Assembly: GCF_014199535.1 (NCBI RefSeq)
Contig: NZ_JACHNV010000001.1
Coordinates: forward strand, 868,001-932,000
DNA from: Hymenobacter latericoloratus
Lineage (GTDB): Bacteria > Bacteroidota > Bacteroidia > Cytophagales > Hymenobacteraceae
Length of the DNA stretch: 64,000 nucleotides
Reading direction: 5' to 3'
The translations under genes were made by a program, and so were the position numbers. The notes under the pieces are model-generated. The model was not told the origin of the DNA. It searched no databases and saw nothing but the letters and a program-made list of their open reading frames with translations. Positions 50,258 to 59,907 of this stretch are shown here, in pieces. The stretch's first letter is position 1. Each line of letters begins with the position of its first letter.

Positions 50258-53014
50258 ATGAATCACTTATCCGCAAGCCGAATGGGGCTGGTAACGGCGT
50301 TGTCGCTGACCAGTTTTGTTGCCGTGGCCCAGAACATCAGCGTGTCGGGGCGCGTGACCAACGCGGCCGGTCAGGGCCAGCCCGGCGTAACGGTGCTGGA
50401 GCGCGGCACCACCAACGGTACCAGCACCGATGCCGACGGCCGCTACCGCCTGGAAGTGGCGCCCACCGCTACCCTCGTCTTCTCGGCCATCGGCTCTACT
50501 ACCCAGCAGCTGCCGCTCAACGGCCGTACTACCCTCGATGCCCGGCTCACGGATAATGAAACGGCGCTGAATGAAGTGGTAGTAACCGGCTCCCGGGCCA
50601 CCGAGGGGCGCTCCAACATCCTGACCACTTCGCCCGTGGATGTTATTTCGGCCCGCGAAATCAAGGCCTACGCCCAGACCGACGTCACCCAGATTCTCAC
50701 CTACATTGCCCCGTCGTTCCAGAGCAGCCGCCAGACCGTGACGGACGGTACCGACTTTGTGGACCCCGCAACCCTGCGCGGCCTCGGGCCCGATCAGGTG
50801 CTGGTGCTGGTGAATGGGAAGCGCCGCCACACCTCGGCCCTGGTGAACATCAACGGCACGCCCGGCCGCGGCTCGGTGGGTACCGATATGAACGTAATTC
50901 CGCCGGCGGCCATCAAGCGCATTGAGGTACTGCGCGAGGGCGCGGCGGCCCAGTACGGCTCCGACGCCATTGCCGGCGTCATCAACATTCAGCTCAAGGA
51001 CGACACCACCGGCGTATTTGCCAGCAGCACCGTGGGCCAGACCGTGGAAGGCGACGGGGAGCTGGTGCAGGCCGATGCCAACGCCGGCTTTGGGCTGGGC
51101 CGCCGGGGCTACGTGAACGTGAGCGGACAGTTCAGCAACCGCTCCTTCGTGGACCGCAGCCGCCCCGATACGGCCCCCCTGATTTACCTGGGCAGCAACG
51201 GCACCTATCCCGGCAACCTCTCCGACCAGCAGAAGCGCGAGCTGAAAGCCCAGGACGATGCCCTGGTGGCCGGGCGGGGCTTCAACCGCCGCAACATCCG
51301 GGTGGGCAGCTCCGACGTGCGCACCTACGGGGGCTTTCTGAATGCCGCCTACACGGTAGCCCCGCGCCTGGGGCTGGAGGTGTACGTAACGGGCGGCCTG
51401 ACCCGGCGCACCGGCCGGGCCGGGGCCCTCTACCGCCTACCCAACCAAGCCACCCAGAGCGACCTGACGATTTACCCCAACGGCTACCTGCCCTTCATCA
51501 ACAGCACCGTGGATGATGCCTCGCTCATTACCGGCATCCGGGGCACGGTGCTGGGCTTCGCGGCTGATCTGAGCAATACCTACGGCCGCAACAGCCTCCG
51601 CTACGACGTCACGAACACGCTGAACGCCTCCCTACCTCAGGGCACCAGCCCCACCGAGTTTTATGCCGGCACGCTTACCTTCCAGCAGAACACCGTGAAC
51701 CTGGGCTTCTCGCGCAAGTTTACCAGCGTACCGGCCCTGAGCACCCTGAACGTGGCCTTCGGGGGCGAATTCCGAACGGATATGTTTGAGATTGAGGCTG
51801 GCGAAGAGGGCTCTTACCTGGCGGGCACCCGCACCGTGACCGTGAACGGGGCCAGCGCCCGCGCCGCCTTCGGTTCCCAGGGTTTCCCCGGCTACACCCC
51901 CCGCGACGCCACCAACCGCACCCGCACCAACGTGGCCGGCTACCTGGATCTGGAAAGCGACATCACCGAGAAGCTGCTGGTGAGCGTGGCCGGCCGGGCC
52001 GAGCGGTATTCCGATTTCGGCAACAACGTAAGCGGCAAGCTGGCCGCCCGCTATAGCATTCTGCCCGATCTGGCCGTGCGCGGTAACCTGGGCAACGGCT
52101 TCCGGGCCCCCTCCTTGCAGCAGCGCTACTTTACCAACTCCAGCACCCAGTTTACAAGCGGGGAGCTGCGCGAGGTGCTCACCACCAACAACGACAACCC
52201 CCTGACCCGGGCCTTCGGCATTGGCTCCCTGAAGCAGGAGAAATCGAAGAACTACAGCCTGGGCCTGACGGCACGCATCCTCAAAACAATTACGCTGACG
52301 GTGGATGCCTACCAAATTGATATTAAGGACCGGATTGTACTCAGCAGCCAGTTCAACCGCGGCAACGCGGCCGTAAATACCATTCTGGGCACACTGCCGG
52401 TGCAGGGCATTCAGTTCTTTGCCAACGCCGTGAACACCCGCACCCGGGGCCTGGATATTGTGGCCAATGAGCGCCTGCAGCTCGGGCCCGACAGCCGCCT
52501 GACCCTGACGGCGGCGGCCAACTTCAACGAAACCACCGTGCGCAGCTTCAACAGCTCGGCTTTCATTGATGCCAACCCCAGCCTGCAGAACACCCTCTTC
52601 GACCGGGCCCAGCGCGCCCGCCTCGAAAACGGCCAGCCCCGCAGCAAAATCAACCTCAGCGCCGACTACGGCTACAAGATGTTCAGTGCCAACCTGCGCA
52701 CCGTGCGCTTCGGGGAAATCCAGACCAAGGACGCCAACCCCGACCGGTCCTACATTGACCAGACCTTCTCGGCCAAGTGGGTGACGGACCTGGTGCTGAG
52801 CGCCCAGGTAATGAAGAATGTAGGCCTGAGCATCGGGGTTAACAACCTGTTCAACGTGTACCCGGACCGCCTCTACCAGGACCCCAACAACAACGAGCAG
52901 AGCCTGACCTACTCCACCCTGGATGCTACCAACCGGGGCCGCTTCCCCTACAGCTCCAACCAGTTCGGCTACAGCGGGGCCTTCTACTTCGGCCGCCTGA
53001 ACCTGTCGTTCTAA
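50258..53014 (+). CDS. TonB-dependent outer-membrane receptor
   Basis: A 918-residue receptor from ATG 50258 (MNHLSASRMGLVTALSL), signal ending VAVAQ. An N-terminal carboxypeptidase-regulatory-like domain (NISVSGRVTNAAGQGQPGVT) precedes the plug (LNEVVVTGSRATEGRS through ARNIQLKDDT-like strands with LREGAAAQYGSDAIAGVIN). The barrel ends at GAFYFGRLNLSF, with the C-terminal aromatic. It takes up a large ligand with TonB energy. No SusD partner follows, so it is not a typical SusC/D pair. Ligand unknown. The long upstream region may regulate it. Confidence 0.93.
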   Translation: MNHLSASRMGLVTALSLTSFVAVAQNISVSGRVTNAAGQGQPGVTVLERGTTNGTSTDADGRYRLEVAPTATLVFSAIGSTTQQLPLNGRTTLDARLTDNETALNEVVVTGSRATEGRSNILTTSPVDVISAREIKAYAQTDVTQILTYIAPSFQSSRQTVTDGTDFVDPATLRGLGPDQVLVLVNGKRRHTSALVNINGTPGRGSVGTDMNVIPPAAIKRIEVLREGAAAQYGSDAIAGVINIQLKDDTTGVFASSTVGQTVEGDGELVQADANAGFGLGRRGYVNVSGQFSNRSFVDRSRPDTAPLIYLGSNGTYPGNLSDQQKRELKAQDDALVAGRGFNRRNIRVGSSDVRTYGGFLNAAYTVAPRLGLEVYVTGGLTRRTGRAGALYRLPNQATQSDLTIYPNGYLPFINSTVDDASLITGIRGTVLGFAADLSNTYGRNSLRYDVTNTLNASLPQGTSPTEFYAGTLTFQQNTVNLGFSRKFTSVPALSTLNVAFGGEFRTDMFEIEAGEEGSYLAGTRTVTVNGASARAAFGSQGFPGYTPRDATNRTRTNVAGYLDLESDITEKLLVSVAGRAERYSDFGNNVSGKLAARYSILPDLAVRGNLGNGFRAPSLQQRYFTNSSTQFTSGELREVLTTNNDNPLTRAFGIGSLKQEKSKNYSLGLTARILKTITLTVDAYQIDIKDRIVLSSQFNRGNAAVNTILGTLPVQGIQFFANAVNTRTRGLDIVANERLQLGPDSRLTLTAAANFNETTVRSFNSSAFIDANPSLQNTLFDRAQRARLENGQPRSKINLSADYGYKMFSANLRTVRFGEIQTKDANPDRSYIDQTFSAKWVTDLVLSAQVMKNVGLSIGVNNLFNVYPDRLYQDPNNNEQSLTYSTLDATNRGRFPYSSNQFGYSGAFYFGRLNLSF

Positions 53015-53040
53015 CCGATAGCAGCGCACCGCACCAACAG

Positions 53041-53076
53041 CAACGGCCGGCTTCCCACCTGGGGAGCCGGCCGTTG
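53041..53076. terminator. Shared terminator, TonB receptor and T9SS protein
   Basis: A 12-bp perfect stem CAACGGCCGGCT (53041-53052) with its complement 53065-53076, extended by CCC/GGG in the loop. It lies between convergent stops (53014 and 53097). Confidence 0.85.
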
Positions 53077-53096
53077 CTTTGGGTAGGGAAGCCGCG

Positions 53097-54554
53097 CTAC
53101 TCGCGCAGCAAACGGACTTGCTCTTGCCCGTCGGCGGTGCGGGCCAGGTACAGGCCAGGTGTCAGGGCAGGGCCGGGCTGCCACAGCACGCTGCCATCGG
53201 GGCGGCTGGTGAGCTGGGCTACCGCGCGGCCGAGGCCATCTACTACCGTCAGGGAACGGCTACCCGGCTGGCTGAGCTGAAAGCGTACCTGCTCATGGAA
53301 GGGGGTAGGGTAGGCCTCCATAGCTCTGTCAGCGGCCCGTTTGGTGCCTGCAATCACCTGATTGGTTACCACAAAGGTGATGGGGCGGATTTCCTGGCCA
53401 TACTGCTGGCAAAAATCATCTGTTACCGCCAGGCCAAACTGGTAGCGGCCCACGGGCAGCGAGGCCGGTATCTGCCAGGTCAGGCGGGCCTGGGTAGCCG
53501 ATAGTTTCTGTATGGTAGGGAAGCTAGCGGAGGGGTATAAGGCCGAGTAAAGCATGGGAGTGAGGCTGCTGAAAGTCAGCTGTTGCCCGGCATCGGGGTC
53601 AGTAGCGGTCAGGGTTAGCTCAACCGTCTGGCCCGGATTTACGGGAATGGGCCGCGCGAAATCCAGTGTAGCATTGCCACGCTGCAGCGCACTGAAACGA
53701 GGGTTACTATTGGCGGTGGAAACACTGCGCACCAAGTACATGAAATCATGCTGCACGCTGCCGATTTTAGTCCAGCCGCCATTCAGCCGCCGAAATTCAT
53801 TGGCCTGAATGGTAGTTACGTAATGGCCTTGCACCAGTGTGAAGGGCACGGTCTCTAGCACGCCCGTAACCGCATCGAGGCGGAAATGAGGCGGCTGAAA
53901 AAACCCATCTGCCGGCCGGGGGCAGCTCCGGGCGCTAAGGCCCTGTTGTGGCGTCACGAATTCGTACGCAACCGAATCACCGTCAACATCAATGGCCCTG
54001 GCCGTTAAACGGTGATACTGATTGCCGTTTAGGCTGGGGATTTCGGTAGAAATAAACTCCGCTGAGTTATTCACCAAGCCGGTAGAGTTATCCAGGGTTG
54101 TGGCAATGGTACCGGTGGTCGCAACCGAGTTGGAGATGTTGACAATGCCGCCTCGTCGGTTGACGTTATCAACCAGGAGTGTCCAGCGGTTAGGCGGAAG
54201 CGTAATCAGAGCAGTATAAAAGTTCTTTCTGACGGTGAGCGCGCCGCACTGGGCCGAGATAAGCTCAAAGCGCTGCCGCGGTATTCGCACCGTTACCTCA
54301 TTTTGAAGAGCATCAGCGCAGCCTGCCTCCAGGTTGGGCAGGCAATGAAGCACGGTTTCTGGCTCGTCAGCGCTGGGTTGGCCAGAAGAAGTAACATAGT
54401 CTGTGTAGAGAACGACCTGGACTGCGTACTGATTGGCTTGGATGTGACGGTACGTAATGGTACCGCTCAGGTAATGCGTTGCACTGGCGGCCAAGCTGCC
54501 ACACAGCAGCAGGGCACAAATACTTAGGCGGAGTAGGTTATAAGCTGACTTCAT
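53097..54554 (-). CDS. Secreted protein with T9SS sorting domain
   Basis: A 485-residue protein from ATG 54554 (MKSAYNLLRLSICALLL), signal ending AASATH. The start HYLSGTITYRHIQANQYAVQ and the YTDYV, HCLPNLEAGC and SVQHDFMYLV blocks match a Bacteroidota family of gliding-motility-associated or PKD-like surface proteins that bear a C-terminal domain. Cadherin-like units follow (PVNPGQTVELTLTATDPDAG). The last 75 residues have the sorting-domain pattern: YPTPFHEQVRFQLSQPGSR, VDGLGRAVAQL, GLYLARTADG and RLLRE. Export by the type IX system is expected; function unknown. Confidence 0.82.
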   Translation of the reverse strand: MKSAYNLLRLSICALLLCGSLAASATHYLSGTITYRHIQANQYAVQVVLYTDYVTSSGQPSADEPETVLHCLPNLEAGCADALQNEVTVRIPRQRFELISAQCGALTVRKNFYTALITLPPNRWTLLVDNVNRRGGIVNISNSVATTGTIATTLDNSTGLVNNSAEFISTEIPSLNGNQYHRLTARAIDVDGDSVAYEFVTPQQGLSARSCPRPADGFFQPPHFRLDAVTGVLETVPFTLVQGHYVTTIQANEFRRLNGGWTKIGSVQHDFMYLVRSVSTANSNPRFSALQRGNATLDFARPIPVNPGQTVELTLTATDPDAGQQLTFSSLTPMLYSALYPSASFPTIQKLSATQARLTWQIPASLPVGRYQFGLAVTDDFCQQYGQEIRPITFVVTNQVIAGTKRAADRAMEAYPTPFHEQVRFQLSQPGSRSLTVVDGLGRAVAQLTSRPDGSVLWQPGPALTPGLYLARTADGQEQVRLLRE

Positions 54555-54601
54555 AGGGTAGATTGTGTTGTTTGTTATCGGTATCAAGATACAAGAATAG
54601 A

Positions 54602-55609
54602 TTACTTGGTACCTACTGATGAATTGGAATCCAGAATCTTAAGCAGCTCGTTGAGCTTGGGCGTCAGGATGATTTCGGTGCGGCGGTTCAGGGCCTTGTT
54701 CTGGGGCGAGTCGTTGGGGGCGACGGGCACGTACTGGGAGCGGCCCGAAGCTGTGATGCGGGCCGGGGCTACCCCGCCTACCGTCAGCAGCCGGGCAATT
54801 TCGGTGGCCCGCAGCACGCTCAGGTCCCAGTTGTCCTGCATGGCGCCGGCGGGCCGGCTAAAGGGCACGTTGTCGGTGTGGCCTTCCACCACCACGTTCA
54901 CGTCGGGCTGCTGCTGAAGCACGGCAGCCAGCTGCTTCAGGGCCTCCTGGCCCTTGGGGTCCACCTTGGTAGAGCCCGATTTGAACAACAGCTGCTCCGA
55001 GAGCGACACGTACACCTTGCCGTCCTTCATCTGCACCTGCAGATCGGTGCCCTGGAAGCCGCGCAGGGCGTTGCTCACGCTGGCTTTCAGGTTATCCACG
55101 GCCTTATCTTTCTCGGCCAGCGCCTGCTGCAGCTCCGCCAGCCGGGCCTCGCGCACTTTCAGGTCGGCGTTCAGCTTATCAATATCGGTGCGGCTTTTCC
55201 GGAGGGTGGTTTCCAGCTCGCCCAGCTCGGCCTCGCGGCGGGCCAGGTCGCGGGCCACCTTGTTGTAGTCGGCCGACTTATCGGCCATGGCGCGGTCGGA
55301 GTTCTTGAGCAGCTTGTCGTAGGAGTCCGTGAGCTGGGCGTTTAGCTGCTGCAGGCGGCGCAGGCTACGGCCGGTTTCCGTCGAGTCGTCCACGAGGCGG
55401 CGGGTATCGAGGCGCAGCTGGGCCAGCTCATCCGACGCCTTTTTCAGCTCCGCCACGGCCTGGCGCTGTTGGCGCTCCAGGTCGGTTTTGGCTTGCTCGG
55501 TGGCCATTTGGCGGGCTTTCAGGTCGTCGTATTTCTTGGAGGCCACGCAGCCGGGTAGGGCAGAGGCGGTAAGCAAGGTAGCAACCGCGAGAAAGGAAAT
55601 GTTTTTCAC
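54602..55609 (-). CDS. OmpA-family lipoprotein with coiled coil
   Basis: A 335-residue protein. GTG 55609 (MKNISFLAVATLLTASALPGC when read as Met) gives a lipoprotein signal with lipobox LPGC. A long coiled coil (about 30-185) of Lys/Glu/Leu heptads follows. The OmpA C-terminal domain (about 205-335) has VVVEGHTDNVPFSR and NKALNRRTEIILTP, which bind peptidoglycan. It would anchor the outer membrane to the wall at a distance set by the coiled coil, as in MotB- or Pal-like proteins with spacers. It is divergent from accD; no promoter box was clear. Confidence 0.9.
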   Translation of the reverse strand: MKNISFLAVATLLTASALPGCVASKKYDDLKARQMATEQAKTDLERQQRQAVAELKKASDELAQLRLDTRRLVDDSTETGRSLRRLQQLNAQLTDSYDKLLKNSDRAMADKSADYNKVARDLARREAELGELETTLRKSRTDIDKLNADLKVREARLAELQQALAEKDKAVDNLKASVSNALRGFQGTDLQVQMKDGKVYVSLSEQLLFKSGSTKVDPKGQEALKQLAAVLQQQPDVNVVVEGHTDNVPFSRPAGAMQDNWDLSVLRATEIARLLTVGGVAPARITASGRSQYVPVAPNDSPQNKALNRRTEIILTPKLNELLKILDSNSSVGTK

Positions 55610-55988
55610 GAAAAAAGCCTGGGTTGTGCAAGGTGGGGGCGGTAGGCCGCAAGGTCGGGCTTCCCGCGGCAAGGTAAGGCGCCCGGCCGGGAAGTGCTAC
55701 CCCGGCCTCGCCCCGGAACGCTGGTGAAAGTACAAGAAGGAGCCGGCCGGCTCTTGCCTGTCGCGCTGAGGCAGCAGAGGATGGCTTCGGGAAGGTAGCA
55801 GGGGTAGGAAACCGAATGGCCGCCCCGGCAGCGGCTTTTCTGCGGGCGGGCCGGAAAGCAAACTCGCTTGCCTGGCATCTCACTATTTCCGCATCTGGCT
55901 TAACTTGCACCGAGGAAGCCGCTGCTGCCCGGCGGTAGCGGCTTTGCCTGCCTTCCCCCCTCTCACTGACTCAAGCATCTCCCTACCT
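55610..55988. other. Divergent intergenic region, 379 nt
   Basis: Between the OmpA-family lipoprotein and accD. G+C-rich, contains two GGGGTAG/CTACCCC heptamers; no clear TAnnTTTG box, RNA or repeat was seen. Confidence 0.5.
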
Positions 55989-56876
55989 ATGTCCTCCTGG
56001 TTTAAGCGTAAAGAAAAAGGCATCGTCACGCCCACGGAACAGAAGAAGGAAACGCCCGACGGCCTCTGGTACAAGTGCCCCGAATGCAAAACCGTGGCCA
56101 CCATGGCCGAGCACAAGCGCCTGCTCTCCACCTGCGGCAACTGCGGCCACCACGACCGGATTGACGCCGTCGATTACTTCGATTTCCTGTTCGACAATCA
56201 CGAGTACCAGGAGCTGGACGCTGATTTGCGCTCCGCCGACCCGCTGAACTTCGTGGACACCAAGGCCTACCCCCAGCGCGTGGCCGCCACCGAAAAGAGC
56301 ACCGGCCTGAAGGACGCCGTGCGTGCGGCCCACGGCCAGATGAACGGCCTGGGCCTGGTGGTTGCCGCCATGGATTTCAAGTTCATTGGCGGCTCCATGG
56401 GCTCGGTGGTGGGCGAGAAGATTGCCCGCGCCATCGACTATGCCCGCCAGAACCGCCTGCCCTTTCTCATGATTTCGCGCTCCGGTGGGGCCCGCATGAT
56501 GGAAGCCGGCTATTCCCTGATGCAGATGGCCAAAACCTCGGCCAAGCTGGCCCTGCTCTCCGAAGCCGGCCTGCCCTACATTTCCTTGCTGACCGACCCC
56601 ACCACGGGCGGCGTAACGGCCTCGTTTGCCATGCTCGGCGACTTCAACATTGCCGAGCCGGGCGCCCTGATTGGGTTTGCCGGCCCGCGCGTTATTCGCG
56701 AAACCATTGGCAAGGATCTGCCCAAGGGCTTCCAGAGCGCCGAGTTTGTGCTGGAGCACGGCTTCCTCGATTTTATTGTGGACCGCAAGGAGCTTAAGCA
56801 CAAGCTCACGGATTTGCTGCTTATGCTCAAGCCGGCCGAAGTGCCTGCTGCTGAGCCGGCTGAGCTGGTACGATAG
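55989..56876 (+). CDS. accD: Acetyl-CoA carboxylase carboxyltransferase subunit beta
   Basis: A 295-residue subunit of acetyl-CoA carboxylase, the first step of fatty acid synthesis, in the cytoplasm. The N-terminal zinc finger has Cys30, Cys33, Cys49 and Cys52. The carboxyltransferase core holds [40 protein letters not shown] and [20 protein letters not shown] 55989 ([11 protein letters not shown]) is the normal family start; the frame is open upstream but not coding. A hairpin terminator at 56919-56965 follows. It works with BirA above through biotin carrier protein. Confidence 0.97.
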   Translation: MSSWFKRKEKGIVTPTEQKKETPDGLWYKCPECKTVATMAEHKRLLSTCGNCGHHDRIDAVDYFDFLFDNHEYQELDADLRSADPLNFVDTKAYPQRVAATEKSTGLKDAVRAAHGQMNGLGLVVAAMDFKFIGGSMGSVVGEKIARAIDYARQNRLPFLMISRSGGARMMEAGYSLMQMAKTSAKLALLSEAGLPYISLLTDPTTGGVTASFAMLGDFNIAEPGALIGFAGPRVIRETIGKDLPKGFQSAEFVLEHGFLDFIVDRKELKHKLTDLLLMLKPAEVPAAEPAELVR

Positions 56877-56918
56877 GCCCGCGCGCCAGCGGCCTTCTAT
56901 TTTTCGGCAAGCTTTTTG

Positions 56919-56965
56919 GAAAATGCCCGTTGCGTGCACAGATGGTGCCTGCGGCGGGCATTTTT
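56919..56965 (+). terminator. Terminator after accD
   Basis: GAAAATGCCCG (56919-56929) pairs with CGGGCATTTTT (to 56965) around an internally structured loop, with a T run. Confidence 0.7.
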
Positions 56966-57104
56966 ACTGGCCCGCGCCTCTGCCCGGAGCGGGGCAGGTA
57001 GCAGCACCGGCCTCGCCACGTTTGCCGAACATTTTTTGCTCAACCCAAGTAAGTACCCCCAACAGCTCATCGAGCCTCTTTCCCTTCACCCTATTTTCAA
57101 GCAC

Positions 57105-57848
57105 ATGACCTCTCGCACTTCCCTTCTTACGCTACTCATGGCCCTGGTGCTGTTTGTTAGCTCCTGCGCCAGCACCAACACCCGCAACCCCAACATTCCG
57201 GAAGCCGACACCAACGGTACCGGCCCGCGTAAAACCGGCACCAGCCGCACCGTGAAAGGCGGCGCCATTGGCGCCGGCGCTGGCGCCGTAGCCGGCGCCG
57301 TGCTGGGCCGCGTAATCGGGGGCAAATCGGGTACCGCCGCTGGTGCCATCATTGGGGCCGCCGTGGGCGGCACGGGTGGCGCCCTCATCGGCCGCAAAAT
57401 GGACAAGCAGGCCGAAGAGCTGCAGCGCGACATGCAGAACGCCCGGGTTGAGCGCGTAGGCGAAGGCATCAAAATCACCTTCGACGCGGGCATCCTCTTC
57501 GATACCAACAAGAGCGACCTGCGCCCGGCTTCCATGAGTGAAATCCAGAAGATGGCCGAGGTGCTGAAAAAGTACCCCGACACCAACGTACTGGTAGAAG
57601 GCCACACCGACAACACCGGCTCCGATGCCATCAACCAGCCGCTCTCCGAGCGCCGGGCCCAGGCCGTGGCCAACTACACCACGTCGCAGGGGGTAGATGC
57701 CGCCCGCATCACGACCCGAGGCTACGGTTCGTCGCAGCCCCTGGCCGACAACACCACCGCCGAAGGTCGCCAGGCGAACCGCCGCGTAGAAATTGCCATC
57801 TTCGCCAACGAGAAAATGAAGAAAGCTGCCGAAAACGGCACGCTCTAA
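57105..57848 (+). CDS. Glycine-zipper OmpA lipoprotein, paralogue 1
   Basis: A 247-residue protein from ATG 57105 (MTSRTSLLTLLMALVLFVSS). The lipobox VSSC makes it a lipoprotein. Next come a glycine-zipper segment (about 50-105, AVLGRVIGGKSGTAAGAIIG), which can insert in or pack on membrane, and an OmpA C-terminal domain with VLVEGHTDNTGSDAIN, NYTTSQGVDAARI and QANRRVEIAIFANEKMKK. It should bind peptidoglycan from the outer membrane, like YiaD. It shares long identical stretches with paralogue 2 at 58221. Confidence 0.9.
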   Translation: MTSRTSLLTLLMALVLFVSSCASTNTRNPNIPEADTNGTGPRKTGTSRTVKGGAIGAGAGAVAGAVLGRVIGGKSGTAAGAIIGAAVGGTGGALIGRKMDKQAEELQRDMQNARVERVGEGIKITFDAGILFDTNKSDLRPASMSEIQKMAEVLKKYPDTNVLVEGHTDNTGSDAINQPLSERRAQAVANYTTSQGVDAARITTRGYGSSQPLADNTTAEGRQANRRVEIAIFANEKMKKAAENGTL

Positions 57849-57864
57849 TCTTCACGCTCGCAAC

Positions 57865-57907
57865 CACTAAAAAAAAGCCGCTTCCCTCGGGGGCGGCTTT
57901 TTTAGTG
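57865..57907 (+). terminator. Terminator after OmpA paralogue 1
   Basis: CACTAAAAAAAAGCCGC (57865-57881) pairs with GCGGCTTTTTTAGTG (57893-57907), loop about 11 nt. Confidence 0.88.
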
Positions 57908-58161
57908 CCCCTACTACCCCCGGGTAGGGTAGGCAGGGCCAGACAATCAAAAAGGATTATTACAGGTTGCGGCCACCAGGGAGGGTAGGGAAATAGCTTG
58001 GTTCAGAGTTGATTCAGACCTGCAGAATGGCTCGCGAAAGCAGCCTGAGAGGTAGTTAGAGCGGGGTTGCGGATAATTTTCCGGCGGTACGCACGTTTTT
58101 GGCAAGGTGGTTGCAATTCGGGTATTTACGGAAGAAGTATTCGAATGAAAGTTGTACCGAA

Positions 58162-58169
58162 TACCTTTG
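58162..58169 (+). promoter_or_regulatory. -7 box for OmpA paralogue 2
   Basis: TACCTTTG, exact match, 51 nt before ATG 58221. No clear -33 TTTG at the usual distance. Confidence 0.6.
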
Positions 58170-58220
58170 CCGACACATTTTTCCGCACAGTCAAACCAAT
58201 ACACGCTAACTCCCCACGTC

Positions 58221-58925
58221 ATGAAAAATCTTCGTTCCTTGTTTGCCTTGCTGCTGGCCGTGCTGCTGCTGGGCACCAGCGCTGCTGAAGCACAAACCAC
58301 TACCACGAAAAAGCCCTGGAGCAAAACGGCTAAAGGCGCCGTTATTGGTGGGTTGGGCGGCGCGGCCGGCGGGGCTGTGCTGGGCCGCGTAATCGGCGGT
58401 AAGTCGGGCACGGCCAAAGGCGCCATCATTGGGGCCGCCGTAGGCGGTGCCGGCGGCGCCCTGATTGGTCGCCGGATGGACAAGCAGGCCGCTGAGCTAC
58501 AGAAGGAAATGGCCGGCGCTAAAGTGGAGCGCGTAGGCGAGGGTATCAAAATCACCTTCGATTCGGGCCTGCTGTTCGCTAAAAACTCGTCGGCTCTGAC
58601 TTCGTCGGCGCAGGAGAACATCAAAGACTTGGCAAAAACCCTCGTTAAGTACGGCGACACCAACGTTATTGTGGAGGGCCACACCGACAACACCGGCTCC
58701 GATGCCATCAACGACCCGCTTTCGCAGCGCCGGGCTCAGGCCGTAGCCAACTACGCCCAGCAGCAAGGCGTGGATGCTTCGCGCTTCACGGTATCGGGCT
58801 ACGGCTCTAAGCAGCCCATTGCCGACAACTCGACGGAAGCCGGCCGCCAGGCCAACCGCCGCGTAGAAGTAGCCATCTTCGCCAATGAGAAGCTGAAGAA
58901 GGCTGCCGAAAAAGGCACCATCTAA
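58221..58925 (+). CDS. Glycine-zipper OmpA protein, paralogue 2
   Basis: A 234-residue protein from ATG 58221 (MKNLRSLFALLLAVLLLGTS), signal ending AAEAQ; unlike paralogue 1 it has no lipobox Cys, so it is probably released or held only by its zipper. The glycine zipper (GAVLGRVIGGKSGTAKGAII) and the link KVERVGEGIKITFDSGLLF are nearly the same as in paralogue 1. The OmpA domain has VIVEGHTDNTGSDAIN and QANRRVEVAIFANEKLKKAA. It has its own promoter and terminator, so the two copies can be expressed apart. Confidence 0.9.
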   Translation: MKNLRSLFALLLAVLLLGTSAAEAQTTTTKKPWSKTAKGAVIGGLGGAAGGAVLGRVIGGKSGTAKGAIIGAAVGGAGGALIGRRMDKQAAELQKEMAGAKVERVGEGIKITFDSGLLFAKNSSALTSSAQENIKDLAKTLVKYGDTNVIVEGHTDNTGSDAINDPLSQRRAQAVANYAQQQGVDASRFTVSGYGSKQPIADNSTEAGRQANRRVEVAIFANEKLKKAAEKGTI

Positions 58926-58950
58926 GCTCTGGCAGCTTGCAAGCACCTGG

Positions 58951-58986
58951 CCCGGTGGCCCCTAGTGTTGGGGCCACCGGGTTTTT
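58951..58986 (+). terminator. Terminator after OmpA paralogue 2
   Basis: A 12-bp stem CCCGGTGGCCCC (58951-58962) with its complement 58970-58981, then six T. Confidence 0.9.
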
Positions 58987-59058
58987 TGTTGGGCCAGCCC
59001 GCGCCGCGGGCCTAGCCAAGCGTGTAACCTGCCGCCCGGCCCGGCGGTACAACCGGCT

Positions 59059-59820
59059 ATGCCTACCACCTACACCGCACCCGCCGCCGAGAAAACCACC
59101 GAAAATCAACGGATTCTGCAGGAGTTCTACCCCCCGCTAACCCAGGAAACCACCCGCCGCTCACCCATGCGGGAGCTGATTTCTACGGTTCTTTCGCACC
59201 GGACCACCCACGCCGATGAGGAGCTGGCCTACGACCGGATGCTGGAAGCCTTCGGCGACTGGGAGGGGGTAGTAAACGCGCCCACTCAGGAGTTGGCCCA
59301 CGCCATCCGGACCACCCGCTGGCCCGATACCCAGGCCCCCCGGATTCAGGAAATTCTGCGCCGCATCAAGGCCGAGCGGGGCGAGTACAACCTGGATTTT
59401 CTGGAAGAATGGCCCACGGAGAAGGGCATGCAGTGGTTGAATGACATGCCCGGCATTGGGCTGAAAACGGCTTCTTTGGTGCTCCTGTTTAACTTCCGCA
59501 AGCCCGTACTGCCCGTGGATACGCACGTGCACCGGGTGGCCCAGCGCGTGGGCATGATCGGGCCAAAAGCCTCCGTGGAAAAAGCTCACCAGGTGCTGCT
59601 GGATCAGCTGCCGAAGGATTCCTTATTACTGCTCAACTTCCATAAGCACAACTACTGGCACGGCCAGAAAATCTGTTTTTTCACCAAGCCCAACTGCGCC
59701 CGCTGCCCGCTGAAAGGCTTCTGCAACTACTACCTGGAGCACTACGGCCCTGCTACGCCCGAGGCGCTGGCCGCCACCCCCGCCTGCTGGGATACGGCCT
59801 GGGGCGCGCTGCCGCACTAG
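59059..59820 (+). CDS. Endonuclease III-like DNA glycosylase
   Basis: A 253-residue HhH-GPD glycosylase. The hairpin DMPGIGLKTASLVLLF holds catalytic Lys136, PVDTHVHRVA holds Asp154, and the 4Fe-4S cluster uses Cys206, Cys213, Cys216 and Cys222 (C-x6-C-x2-C-x5-C), so the enzyme looks intact. It removes damaged bases and nicks the strand. The N-terminal 30 residues and the LSHRTTHADE block differ from E. coli Nth (LSxQxT), so a divergent substrate range is likely. A second Nth elsewhere in the genome is probable. Confidence 0.9.
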   Translation: MPTTYTAPAAEKTTENQRILQEFYPPLTQETTRRSPMRELISTVLSHRTTHADEELAYDRMLEAFGDWEGVVNAPTQELAHAIRTTRWPDTQAPRIQEILRRIKAERGEYNLDFLEEWPTEKGMQWLNDMPGIGLKTASLVLLFNFRKPVLPVDTHVHRVAQRVGMIGPKASVEKAHQVLLDQLPKDSLLLLNFHKHNYWHGQKICFFTKPNCARCPLKGFCNYYLEHYGPATPEALAATPACWDTAWGALPH

Positions 59821-59892
59821 CGGGGGTAGGCTAGCGCCTATCCTTTCGGTGGTTTCAGTGGTTGTAGGGCGGCGGCTTGTGTTTCCGCGCTG

Positions 59893-59900
59893 TACCTTTA
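59893..59900 (+). promoter_or_regulatory. -7 box abutting radical SAM gene
   Basis: TACCTTTA (seven of eight) ends 7 nt before ATG 59908; a leaderless or near-leaderless transcript is expected, as with the LUD gene. Confidence 0.55.
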
Positions 59901-59907
59901 CTGCCCT

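Larger units (their letters stand above)
57849..58220. other. Intergenic region between OmpA paralogues, 372 nt
   Basis: Contains the terminator of paralogue 1 (57865-57907) and the -7 box of paralogue 2 (58162-58169); 58060-58160 is A+T-rich. No gene supported. Confidence 0.7.

Noticed and set aside
51632..53029. 465-codon frame antisense to the TonB receptor
   Set aside because: Composition is that of a reverse-strand shadow, and the receptor is clear.
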